Assembly: GCA_013995675.1 (NCBI GenBank)
Contig: VWRR01000018.1
Span: 186,001 to 250,000 of the forward strand
DNA length: 64,000 nt
Source: Cyanidiococcus yangmingshanensis
Taxonomy: Eukaryota > Rhodophyta > Bangiophyceae > Cyanidiales > Cyanidiaceae
Direction: 5' to 3'
Shown: piece by piece, positions 1 through 10,500 of the stretch
Position numbering within the stretch: the first letter of the stretch is position 1
How the letters are laid out: each line of letters begins with the position of its first letter
Position numbers and translations under genes: made by a program
Notes under the pieces: model-generated
What the model was told of the DNA's origin: nothing
Database searches by the model: none
Seen by the model: the letters and a program-made list of their open reading frames with translations, nothing else

Positions 1-1
1 G

Positions 2-1240
2 GACGAGCTGTACCATTTTCCGGCTGCGAACGCTTTCTGTAGTGGGATGCCTGGGGGTGTTGGAAAAGGTAACTATACTTTTGTAGACTGGGCACGCATC
101 ACTACCCCACCAGGAAGTTACGTGTTCGGGTGCCTTCCTTGCTGGCTTTGGCAAGGTGCCAAGCGCGAATCTTGTCCTCTGTGGTTATGGCGAGTGCTCT
201 TGGGCACTTTGCCGCTCACGCTCGTGGCGCGAGAGCTATTGTCAATGCCACACGTATCTCCGCTAGACGCTTCTATACTATGTACTTTTCTGCCCTTATT
301 CTTCGCTGGACAACTGTGCTACACTGATTGTTTGGCGCTCTGGTGGTATGTGCGGGCTTGGCGCAAACAGCTTGGTCAGAGACCGCGAGCACCTTGGCAG
401 AGCTCCGTCTGTGGCTTGCTCGCTACAGCTACCAGACAGTCCTATGTTATCTGGCATGCTTTTCTTGGGTGGGTAGCTCTGATGCGCTCGGAAGGGAGCG
501 AGCGCGTGGAGGTCGTTGTGGCCCACGGCACCGCCGGCACGATATATGGCCTATTTTTCCTATGGCGTCTAGTTGTACAGAAAAAAGGCGTTTACTTTGG
601 GGACTCTGAACGCCATGAGCCTGCATGGCACTGGTCGAATTGCCTTTATTGCAGCGCAGTTTGGTTCACGTGCGCTGGGGGCTGGCGGGTCATGGCGCCA
701 TCGGGAACGACTCGTTTTCCGGCCCCTATTGCATGTAGACGTTTTGCAAGCGGGCTGAGGCAATACTGGCCGCGTATATTGATTCTTTTCGTGTGCGTAA
801 CAATAGCTTTGTTGAAGGGAACTTATGTGCATCCTTTTGTTCTTGCCGACAATAGGCACTACGTGTTCTACTTTTTCCGTTATTTCATCCTGCCAAATCG
901 ATGGAGAAGGTTTCTGTTCCTTCCGATTTATGTGTTGAGCACCTCAAGCTGGTGGAGACGCATTCAATCGGCAGCAAAGAGTGAGCGCATCGCGATCTCA
1001 CTTGCAACAATTCTAACTCTAGTGCCTTGCAGACTGGTTGAAATGCGTTACTTTATCCCTCCAGTGATGACGACGGAGATTTTGACATCAAAGGAGAGGA
1101 AAAGGTCCGCAGATATTGCTGCCATGCTGCTGAATTTGCTTCTAACTATCGTATGTCTGGGCATTTTCCTCGAAAAGCCATTTGAACGTCCATCTGACCT
1201 GCACATATACGATCCAAGTCCTGGTCGTTTTATGCCATGA
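2..1240 (+). CDS. ALG10: ALG10 alpha-1,2-glucosyltransferase (5' partial)
   Basis: ALG10 transfers the last glucose from dolichyl-phosphate-glucose onto the lipid-linked oligosaccharide in the ER membrane, the final step before N-glycan transfer. The reading frame is open from the window edge. Its first visible codons give DELYHFPAA, matching the family's N-terminal acidic DE-FH motif, followed by ITTPPGSY, the ITTPPGLY motif. Near the C-terminus is HPFVLADNRHY, the family's most diagnostic block. Several hydrophobic segments fit the multi-spanning family fold. About 412 residues are visible against roughly 450-520 for known members, so only a short N-terminal part lies outside the window. 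A downstream ATG at 47 is inside the conserved region and is not the true start. Family identity is firm; the missing start is inferred. Confidence 0.88.
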   Translation, partial: DELYHFPAANAFCSGMPGGVGKGNYTFVDWARITTPPGSYVFGCLPCWLWQGAKRESCPLWLWRVLLGTLPLTLVARELLSMPHVSPLDASILCTFLPLFFAGQLCYTDCLALWWYVRAWRKQLGQRPRAPWQSSVCGLLATATRQSYVIWHAFLGWVALMRSEGSERVEVVVAHGTAGTIYGLFFLWRLVVQKKGVYFGDSERHEPAWHWSNCLYCSAVWFTCAGGWRVMAPSGTTRFPAPIACRRFASGLRQYWPRILILFVCVTIALLKGTYVHPFVLADNRHYVFYFFRYFILPNRWRRFLFLPIYVLSTSSWWRRIQSAAKSERIAISLATILTLVPCRLVEMRYFIPPVMTTEILTSKERKRSADIAAMLLNLLLTIVCLGIFLEKPFERPSDLHIYDPSPGRFMP

Positions 1241-1821
1241 AGGCGAGCAAGAGCGATCTGAAGCTCTTGGAGGGGGCATAGATCCGTATTCCAAGACAAA
1301 AAAGCATTAAGAACATCGACTCGAGGCTTTCATCCAACTGAAAAGATGAACGGGAGCTGTTTCTTTTCAAAACTTGTGGACGCAACTCTGTCATGGTTAC
1401 AAGCGTCATCGATGAAACCTTGCGTATGCACCATCTGGCCAGCGATTAGATTAGAGACAACGGGATCTGCGCTGGAAACGTGCCCATAAAGGTGAGCGGT
1501 ATCGGCTACAAGCGAACGACGTGGTGACGCTGGGAGTGCTTCATCCTAATGGAATCGTGCCCTGAATCTGGGACGAATTCTGACGTCTGTCGTCATGTCG
1601 GTGTTATTGCGATTTGCATTCACGATGTGTTCCATCGCTCCAAAAAAGCATTCCGCTCAAAAAAACAAGCGAGGCAATAGGTGAAAATATGCAAGCGGTT
1701 GAGAATCGGACATGCTGGCCAACGAGTTCAGCGATATGGGTTGCAGCATTCGAAGACAAGTACCGGATACTTTGTATCTCTTAGGATTATGAACCCTTCG
1801 CGTGATTCTCATTTCGGAGGA
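1241..1821. other. Intergenic, convergent 3' ends
   Basis: This stretch lies between the 3' ends of ALG10 (+) and the palmitoyltransferase (-). I see no convincing reading frame, RNA gene or repeat in it. Confidence 0.5.
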
Positions 1822-2931
1822 TTATAGCCGCGCACCTGGCTCAGGGACATTCGATTCGAACGGAACCGTGGATTGCCTGCAATTCCAGATTCGCGAACTC
1901 TGCTGAGCACCTGTAAACGTCTCAAGCATGTTTTTCCAAAAACAGCCTCTGTCGTATGGAAATGCCAAACCCAGATTGTCTCGCACTCGGTGATTGGGGC
2001 CATGTCCGGCGAGCGCTGGTCCGGCAGCGTGCGATGGGCTGCCATATGACCGCAATGCTGGTGTCTTGGATTCACTCGAGTGCTTCCCAGACAGTAGACG
2101 TGCTTCATCAGACCCATGTTTTCGCCTCGTATATCGATTTCGGATATAGCCGCATGGTGCGGACAACCGTGATTCGCGGATCATAGAAGAAGGCTCATCC
2201 GTAGTCGATGTATATTCTTTCCAAGCTAGCTGAACCGCCCTCCATTTGTAATACTCCTTTGTTGTCATATTCCGAGCTGCTAGATGAAGCTGGAACCCCA
2301 GCATATATCCAAAAAGAACGAGAAGCCCCGTGAAAACGAGCATGCAGAGGCACTGATCTGATATCCGGCAATCAAGCTTTTTCTGTATGCATTTCGACAG
2401 ACAGAGTACTTTTCCAAACTTTGTCGAGTAGCACTGGCAAACTTTCTCCAGGAGAACGGATCCGCACATAAGGACACCGTGAGTCAGGGCACAAAAGTGC
2501 AGTATTAAAAAATTCACAAAAAGCCAACGGTTCCGTCGCCCTATATCATTATTCACCCAGATACAGTAGTGATCGTGACACTCAACGCAACGATCCGTTG
2601 CACTCGAGTGGGAAGCTCGGGGGACGCGTTCTAGTCCGCAACTCGGACAGAGGTGTCCAGCCTCATACAATAAACCGTCGTAAGTGCAGTACCGCTGGAG
2701 AGCAAAACCACGAGTCGCAGGCGTTATTGTACCCGGGTCACGTAAAGAGACAGTCACAAAGCTCCCGAGTAAGATCAGCTGCCAACAAACAACTTGGAAA
2801 CGCGTTGCATACGGAAAGGTTGCCTGCGGTAAACTGTCAACCAAAGCGAGATGAGTCATACAAAACACCAAAAAAAGAACGACCAGGTAGGCGAGAGGCC
2901 CTAATAGACGCCAGCTGGTTTTCACGAACAT
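1822..2931 (-). CDS. DHYC-type protein S-acyltransferase (ZDHHC4/Swf1-like)
   Basis: Likely a membrane palmitoyltransferase of the DHHC family. Of 369 residues, hydrophobic segments lie near 12-32, 47-66, 138-160 and 200-220, giving the usual four-span layout with the cysteine-rich domain between spans 2 and 3. CPSC is at 95-98 and the catalytic motif reads DHYC at 120-123, followed by IWVNN. After the fourth span, AARNMTTKEYY resembles the TTxE motif, and YDRGCFWKN near the C-terminus resembles the Swf1/ZDHHC4 tail. Oddities: DHYC replaces DHHC (yeast Akr1, Akr2 and Pfa5 also use DHYC), and several zinc-ligand cysteines are replaced (Ser, Thr, and Asp where NNC is usual). Start is an ATG with no better alternative upstream. 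Substrates cannot be told. Copy A of the dispersed repeat begins 168 bp upstream of the ATG. Confidence 0.8.
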   Translation of the reverse strand: MFVKTSWRLLGPLAYLVVLFLVFCMTHLALVDSLPQATFPYATRFQVVCWQLILLGSFVTVSLRDPGTITPATRGFALQRYCTYDGLLYEAGHLCPSCGLERVPRASHSSATDRCVECHDHYCIWVNNDIGRRNRWLFVNFLILHFCALTHGVLMCGSVLLEKVCQCYSTKFGKVLCLSKCIQKKLDCRISDQCLCMLVFTGLLVLFGYMLGFQLHLAARNMTTKEYYKWRAVQLAWKEYTSTTDEPSSMIRESRLSAPCGYIRNRYTRRKHGSDEARLLSGKHSSESKTPALRSYGSPSHAAGPALAGHGPNHRVRDNLGLAFPYDRGCFWKNMLETFTGAQQSSRIWNCRQSTVPFESNVPEPGARL

Positions 2932-3098
2932 AACTGAAGCGCAGTTTTCAGCTGTTTTCTTAAATACATTGAGTCTTTAGAGCAAGCAGGGTACACACTC
3001 AAATTACTAAGATAGATTGAGAGTGGGGAAACCAGTAAACACGGAATTTCAAAACTGACGCGACTGCCTTCCGAGAACAAGGTGCCGTTGCAATCTGA

Positions 3099-4493
3099 AA
3101 CTGCGTTTACGCCGGTGAAACGCCGGAAACGCTGAGCACTTGCCTAACAATCCTTGAAGATTTTCGCTATACGATCAATGATGATTGCGCCTTTTGCTCG
3201 CTCGTGCTCCACCGTATTGATTGCCTGTGCACCTGCCAGCGTGCGAGATCCGTCCTAGACACAGCCTCCGCGGAGCATTTGCTGCAGACTTGGATGACAC
3301 ACACAGAGAGAGAGAGAGCGTTCAACGGAGTGGTCACGCGACCCGGAAGAGCTCGCCATTCCGGATCAGGAAATGCTGGGATACCACCGCAGAACGAGCA
3401 CGTCCGACCACTAGGTCATTCGCCACTGAGCTTCGTGTTTGGACCCAACGGAAGCCCTCCAGTCGCAAAAGCATTACATGTGGAGAGAACCGGAAGAGTG
3501 ATAGACCGCCAGCGACTTCGAATTCGGAGCCAGTTCCGGAATACCGACTCGCGAGACACAGTAGCACATACATGCGCTGCGGCGATCTCACCGCTGTATT
3601 CGCCTCTGGGAGATAGACTTTCGGGACTGGCTCCAACACCTGCAGAGGCTCATGAATGCCCTCCTGAGCAGAACGCTTTCGGTGTCGCACACAGCGGCGG
3701 TGTCAACCGGTGCAGTTGGTGGGGCAGCAGGCTACGCTTGAAAAACTCTGCAACTGACGGAGTTGGAACTGCAAAGTAGAACCAGCTGGTTGCGAAGAAT
3801 CAAGCCACGGTGAGACGACACAGACGAAGGAGAGTGATTCCAGGACAGGAATCTCGAGTACCGCACAATCAAACTTCGAGAGAGCTTCCGGGAACGGGTC
3901 GGCGTTATCTCAGGAGCCCAGAGCCGCGGCAAAGAGGTCCGCAGAGAGGACGATTCCGAGTGTTATCGAAAACTCCGGAACGCTCGGCGGTGCACAGAGT
4001 CTGTTTATTTCCAAAGCGACTCCTGAGCTCCGAAAACTGATCTGAGAAGATCCGAAAAACAACTGCCCCATTCTTCTTAGGTCCCGCTCGGAGAGGTTTC
4101 ACCTCGAGGAAAGGTACACCAGGTGGTGACGCGGCCGGCTCACTCCTCGGTTGTTTGTGTGTGACCTAACTTCCCAGCGTGCAAAGAGGGGAACTTGGCC
4201 CGAGGTCCACGTCAGAAAAGTACTCGGCGCTTTGTGAGGGGGCGATGCCCTGAATCTTTGGTGGAAAAGTTTTCACCACGAAAATATGAGGCCCGACTGG
4301 GGAGACACTTGACCAGAGGTGTCATTTTCCTTTAAAATTCATCTCTTGGATACGCGTTGCGTGCTGAGGAAATACAGTCACTGCTGTCTACGATGTATGC
4401 TGGGGCAGTACGACTGGACTCGTCTGTGATCCGAGAAATGAATGCCGGATGCTGGATACCTATCCTGTTCAAAACTATCTCACATCCAAGATC
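3099..4493 (+). repeat. Dispersed direct repeat, copy A (1.4 kb)
   Basis: This 1395 bp block recurs at 38199-39602 in the same orientation, differing by about ten substitutions, a 9 bp tandem duplication near the left end and a phase shift in a short AC/AG microsatellite. Both ends stop sharply. I found no target-site duplication, terminal inverted repeat or terminal direct repeat at either copy. Frames at 3204-3779 (+), 3221-3616 (+) and 3334-3690 (-) stay open in both copies but resemble no protein family I know, and substitutions between copies show no clear coding bias. It could be a non-autonomous mobile element or a recent segmental duplication. Confidence 0.85.
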
Positions 4494-4697
4494 TTGAGTG
4501 CCTCTATTGCACTGAAATCCCGGGGTCTACTGCGGTTGGCCTTGCAGGTAAACAGCACCGTCTTTGGTCAAGTGTTTAGAACTGCTGTGACTGCCCAGTG
4601 CACGCCGCTTCAATTGGCCTAATTCAATCTAGTCTGGCTTCACGGCACTCGAGCATAGACAACTGAGCAGGTCTTGTAAACCAACGAATATGTCGGC

Positions 4698-4738
4698 GTA
4701 AGTGTCTCATTCTGAAAGAATATGCTTGTTCATTCTAG
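4698..4738 (+). other. Candidate 41 nt 5' intron of ELP2
   Basis: An ATG at 4690 is followed by two codons, then GTAAGT at 4698 and a pyrimidine-rich end in TTCTAG at 4738. Splicing would join MSA in frame to PGGGIEV of the ELP2 frame. The consensus donor, acceptor and frame all agree, but 41 nt is very short and the alternative ATG at 4722, inside the putative intron, also gives a continuous frame. This is inference. Confidence 0.3.
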
Positions 4739-7227
4739 TCCAGGTGGTGGGATCGAAGTTCAGGTGGAGCAAAAAATTGTGGGCTGTCGTCCTGCAGCCT
4801 ACCACTGTTTAGATTTTGCACTGATCAGACGGCACGATGTTGACCCCGGGACGGCTTTGCCATCTCTCGCTCTCAGCAATGATAGAGTCGTTTACACGGC
4901 AGGTCTGGACGGAATCGAAGAGACGCTCATAGGTCATAAGAGTTGTGTTAACTGCCTCCAGTGGCAAAGAAGTGATCGTCGTGGAAGTCTACGGGGCACT
5001 GGACTGCTCGTGAGCGGCGATGCCGCGGGCACTGTTTGTATTTGGAACCCACCAAACCTGATGTTCACGATCGATTTGGCTGAATGCGGTTTAGCTGCAG
5101 GGTTTCTAGAAGATAGCGAGGCCGCTTCAGTTACTTGCGTTTCACTTCCCCCAGCGTGCCCTTCACCGTACTCTGAAAAAGCTTATTTCCCTATCTTCTG
5201 CGGCACTTCTGCAGGCAGACTGTACGCGATAGCCTCTCCAAGTGAGGTGACTTCTGCTGAGCTGGCTGCGCTGCCAGAGAGCATCGCATGCGCGAGGCTG
5301 GAATCGAACGAGAGTTGGCAAGGAGTCGCGGACTGCAAACAGTATGTTATATTTGTCGGGAATATGATCGGATCAATTGAAGGTTTCTTGTTCGATGGAG
5401 AGCGGTTTTCTCTGAGGAGGTTGACAGTTATTGAAGGACATACGAATTCGGTTCGTGATCTGGACCTGTGTTTCTGCAGCTCGTATCCGATGCATCTGAA
5501 TCAGCGAATGCCTCCGAAAAGGCGAATGGAACAATTAATGCTGGCTTCAGCTAGTCAAGACGCAACTGTGCGCCTTTGGATCATCGCCTCTAGAGCTCAA
5601 AATGAATCTTGGGTTATAGCTGACGAGGCAGATTGTTTCGCAGTAATCGATGAACATCAGGCTGGGGTCTCAACTACAAGATTCATAGTGCCAATCGCCC
5701 TGCGTAGACGGTGGTCTTCAGTTGTTAACGGCAGCCTTTGATAGAACTGTGAAGATTTGGAAGCTGGAGAGCGAACCCGAATTCAAGGCTGAGAAGGTTG
5801 CTGAGATGGCGATCGTAGGCGAACAAGGTCACTTTTATGGATTCTTTAGTGCCACATACGGAGAGTGGGCCGATGGAAGTCGAATCGTTTTTGCGAGCAC
5901 ATACACTGGAGCTCTTTTTCAATGGCAGCAGAAAGTTGGAGACTCCTTGTGGCAGAGTGCAGTTCCGATGTTTACTGGACACAATCGGGCTGTGACAGAC
6001 CTCGATTGGCAATGTTCAGGCGGTTCAGTTTTAGCCACCGTTTCGCGAGACATGACCTGTAGACTTTTTATTCGCGAAGATGCGAAATCCATACCAAAGT
6101 GGACGGAGGCTGGGCGACCACAAGTGCATGGTCATGAAATTTTCGCTTCAAAATTCGTAGAGAGAAATGGTCTGAAGCTAGCAACGGCCGCAGAGGAGAA
6201 AGCGATTCGATTATTCGATGCACCGCGAACTTTTCTCGATATTTTGGGCCCGACGATATACAGCTCTCTGTTGGGGACACAAAATGGTGGAAAAGATCGG
6301 GCGAAAGGTGCCTCTCGCATGGCGCTGTCACTGACAAATCAGCCGATATACGACTCTGTTGTGACAACGTCGCGTAGTCGTGTTCAAGACGCGAAACAAG
6401 AGTCAAAATCTGGAGAGCTCGGCGGCGAGAAGGATGGTCGAATACCGTTTCGCACAGAAGCCATGTTGCAGCAAGACACTCTCTGGCCGGAGAGCGAGCA
6501 ACTGTTCGCGCACTCGAATAATTTGCATTGCTTGGCATCCCATTCTTTGGACTCCGGTTCTTTTATTCTAGCATCTGCATCTGTTGCCAAATCTAGACGC
6601 GAAGCCGCTATTCAACTCTGGATAGTGAAAGACTCCGCATACGAATGGGGCACACTGAATGGACATGAATTGACGGTTACCGATATGCGCTTTAACCAGT
6701 TTCAAGAGGGGTGTACGGATCGAATGTTTTTGCTCTCTGTATCAAGAGATCGCTCCTGGATTGTGTGGGATCTGAGTATGCAGCGAATGATGACACGCAA
6801 GAAAAGCGCCCATTCGAGAATGATCCTGGCCTGCGCGTGGTTGGACTGGAAAAGGGGGCTTGTGGCTACAGGAGGCCGGGATAAGTGTGTTCACTTGTGG
6901 GGGATTTCGAATTTCCCTGAGAGCTCTCCAGAGGCCCAACACGAGCTATTAAGAACTTGGCGCTTTAGCGGCGCTGTGACAGCAATGGATGCGAGAGTCA
7001 TCGGAAGCACCCAGAACGTCCTCATTGTGGGTCTTGAAAATGGCGCGCTGCATGCCTTGCTAGTCGATGTTGAACCGCCTTTCGAAGCCACAGAAATTCT
7101 GCTGCCATCGAACGCAAAACACGGACGGGCTGTGACTTGTGTACGATTTCAGCCTGGGCCAGAGGGTGTCTTTGCATCATCCAGTGAAGATAGTAGTGTG
7201 CTTGTGGCCCATCTACGATGCTCCTGA
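4722..7227 (+). CDS. ELP2: Elongator complex protein 2 (ELP2), split by a +1 frame change
   Basis: ELP2 is a double WD40 propeller subunit of Elongator, which modifies wobble uridines of tRNA. The first frame (4722-5741) has WD repeats with GHKSCVNCLQW and ASASQDATVRLW. The second (about 5689-7227) carries LLTAAFDRTVKIW, RPQVHGHEIF, TLWPESEQLF, LTVTDMRF, VSRDRSWIVWD and TGGRDKCVHLWG, in the same order as in animal and plant ELP2. Joined they give about 830 residues, the normal family length. The frames overlap; homology says the first is correct up to TTRF (5684) and the second from about SPCVDGG (5695), so one nucleotide is skipped near 5685-5692. No intron of believable size fits. The start may be 4722 or a spliced ATG at 4690. 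Identification is firm; the cause of the frame change is unknown. Confidence 0.88.
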
Positions 7228-7555
7228 AGCCTCGTTGTGTCACGATGGGCCATAGAACTCCATTTTCATCCGCCTGCAACTGCTAGATCATGAAACATGG
7301 AAAGAGATTTCCTTTAGGTTTCGGGGTTCCAGCGCCGTGTTCAACCGCTTCGAATCGTCAGGCTCGAATAATGCACTCAGTCAACTGGGAGTCTAGTCTT
7401 TCGCGCGCGAGAGCCCAAGTCTCAAGCGATGCACCTCAAGACAGAAACTTTTATCAATGTTTAACCCAAAAATTGCTCCCGCGGATGACCAGATTTTCTC
7501 CACGTGCCGAACCATTCATTGATCTGAGTCAGGCCCCTGCCCTCGGGTGCAGATC
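7228..7555. other. Intergenic, convergent 3' ends
   Basis: Spacer between the ends of ELP2 (+) and RSH (-). No supported gene or structured element was seen. Confidence 0.5.
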
Positions 7556-10500
7556 TCATTCCTCCTCATTGTCTGCATCTTCAACTTCATGTTCGAGGAG
7601 ACTGCCAGCCATGGCTAGAATCTCCACTTCGCCAGGTTTCAGGCGAGCTAAAGTCTGCGCATAAGATGACGTTGCTTGTATATCAACAGCGCCGAGATGA
7701 TCCCGAATACGGCATATTTCCACAACATCATCAAACTGAGCTAAGCGTGCACGCAAGCGCTCAATCTGTTCCTTTTTCTCCACAACTATTTCGAAGAAGA
7801 GTATAGCTGTGTCTTTTGCTACACGGCTAGAGGACGCCACGATCGAAAGTCTGACCCCAGATATTGCCCCTGCAATGCGCGACAAAAGACCAGGTCCATC
7901 TTTTGCCATCACGGCGATGCGCACCGGATACAGGGAACGTGGGGCAAGCCAGCGAACACTAACACATGCCTCAGGATCACCTCGAAGACTCGCCAGACAA
8001 CGGGTACAGCGCAAACGGTGCACTTCGAATGCAGCTGGCACGCCTTTGCTTGCTGGTCGAATTCGGATCGCAACAATGCGATCACCTGGAACAGGATTGC
8101 AGCAGCAAGCCGCAAAACACTCAGGTTCCAGCTCACCAGCAGTATCGCGGCTCCGGTCGGTATCGTGTGCTATGACCCAACCATCGAACACCTCTTTCAC
8201 GCTTCTTTCACGTGCAGGCTCGATATCTGATGATTGGATGGAATGTTGAATGGAAGCCACAGTGGAATCCGAGGACTCTTTCACTCCATTGGAATTCGGA
8301 TAATTCAGGAAATTGACCGGTGAAGTGAGACCGCTCTCATCATCTTCAGCGAAGGAGCCATCACCTTCAGTCTCTGACGCGGACCCTTCGAAGGAGTTCG
8401 CATCCCGTCCCCCCGCGTCCCTGAACTGCTCAAGAGCCACCAATTTTTGCAAAAGCTCAGGGTTAATGTTATGGTGAAAATGGCGAAGAATCGTCGCTGC
8501 TGCAGTAGTGCCCCCAGATCTGCATATAAAGACCAGTAGGTCTTCAAGACAGCGTATCTCTTTTGCATGATCTGGGGCACAAACCTTTTTCACCAGGATA
8601 CTTAGTTCAGCCTCAAGCGACGTATCACTTGGAATGTCGAGTTCCTCTAGATGCAGCCGTCGGGCAGTTTCGCGAAGGATCTGTCTTCCTCGTTCGCATG
8701 ACTCTTTCACCTCTCGAACTCGAAGAAACCGTCTTATTTTCTGCTTAGCAGTTCGCGAGCGAGCATATCGCAACCACTCGCGGCTCGGGCCGGGTGCAGC
8801 TGCTGATGTAATGATTTTGACGCTGTCTGCGTTGCTTAACTCATAGTCCAGTGGAACGAAACGACCTGCCACGCGAGCCCCAATCATTTGGTTACCCACG
8901 TCAGAATGGATGTGGTAGGCAGCATCAACAACAGTGGATCCCTTTGGAAGATCCAAGATGTAATTCTTCGGAGTGAAGACGTACACACGATTGCCGAGAA
9001 GATCCTGCTGAACCGCGTCCACACAGGCCTTGGAATTTCCGGAATACTGCTGACAGTACTCAAGGATAGTACGAAGCCAGTCCTCGGTGCGTCTTTGCCA
9101 GCGATTCTGTGGCACTTTTCCGTCAAGACTCGCTTCGTGCCCCAGAGTTTTCTGGACTTTGGTTTCTGGCCAAAATTCTACTGCTATTCCAAACTCGGCT
9201 TGAACGTACATGCTTTCAGTGAAGATTTGAACCTCCAAAGGATGAAATCCTCCTTTGGGGCCCAAGATGACCAGCGTGTGTAAACTCTGATATCCATTCG
9301 GCTTGGGATAAGCAACAAAGTCTTTCACATGCCCAGGAAATGGACGAAAGAGCGAATGAACACGCCCGAGGACGTGATAGCAAATATTACGTTCAAATAC
9401 CGGATCCTCGTGCTCCTTCTCTAACTCCACAACTAATCGGACAAACGCAATATCGTGCATGCTCTCAAGCCGTGCTCCCTGTATGATCCGCTGATATATT
9501 GAGTAGAGATTCTTGAGTGCGACTTCGGTCCGAATAGAGCGCACAAGCGGTCGCACGATAGAGTCGTTCTCCAGTGATTCCACTAGCATGTCAGCCGCTT
9601 GGGCGAGATTCATCTCAAGGTGTATGCGATCTTTGTATATGCGCACCTGCTCCGAAAGCTGGCCATACTCATTCGGATAAAGGAAACGAAAGGACAAGTC
9701 CTCTAACTCCGTCGCAATTCGAGCCAGACCAAGGCGATGTGCCAGAGGAACAAATATTCCTAGGGTTTCCTGAGCAATACTCTGTTGTTTCAAGGGAGGC
9801 ATATGTTCCAAGGTTCGCATATTGTGAAGGCGATCAGCTAGCTTCACGATGATAACACGAACATCCTCTGCCATTGAGACAAACATTCGACGAATATACT
9901 CGGCTTGTTGCTCCTCTTTCGATAGATTCGCTGCACTCACAAGCCTCTTGTCCACCAAATCCGAGATTCTCGATCCGTTCAATGAGATCTGACTGTTTCC
10001 AAAACCATTTTCTAGTGCTGAAGAATCAGATTCGTCTCCACCAGCCAAGTCGTGATCTAGACGTAGATCGTTGATTTTGCTTCGTACTGCTGCGGCTGCT
10101 GCTGAGGCCGCGGCGGCGGCAGCCGAGGCCGCGGCGGCAATCATTGAGACAGGGGCCATTAAAGCTCCATTTGCATCAATGTTTCCAGTTCTTGGCTTCA
10201 TTTTCCTCGCAATTTTGGATACCTTGGTCTCGGATTCCACAATATTGCGGACATCACGTCCGAAAAGTCCTTCTACAGTATCAAAAGTCAAATCAGTATC
10301 CTCCACAGCGTCGTGCAAAAGTCCAGCGACGAGCGTGTCTACGTCCATGCGCAAGTCCGCCAAAATAAGTGTCACAGCCACAGGATGCGAAATGAAAGGC
10401 TCTCCTGAACGACGAAGCTGTCCACTGTGCGCTACGAAGGCTACCTCAAGAGCATGTCGCATTTTTTCCGTCTCTTTGATATCCAGATATCTCGTTTTCT

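Noticed and set aside
3204-3779. Open frame of 191 codons in the dispersed repeat, also present in copy B
   Set aside because: No ATG, no domain, and the substitutions between the copies include changes of residue as often as silent ones, so coding function is not supported.
5667-5688. 22 nt GT-AG segment at the ELP2 junction as an intron
   Set aside because: Too short for spliceosomal splicing, and comparable junctions in SufE and MIP leave no room for any intron.
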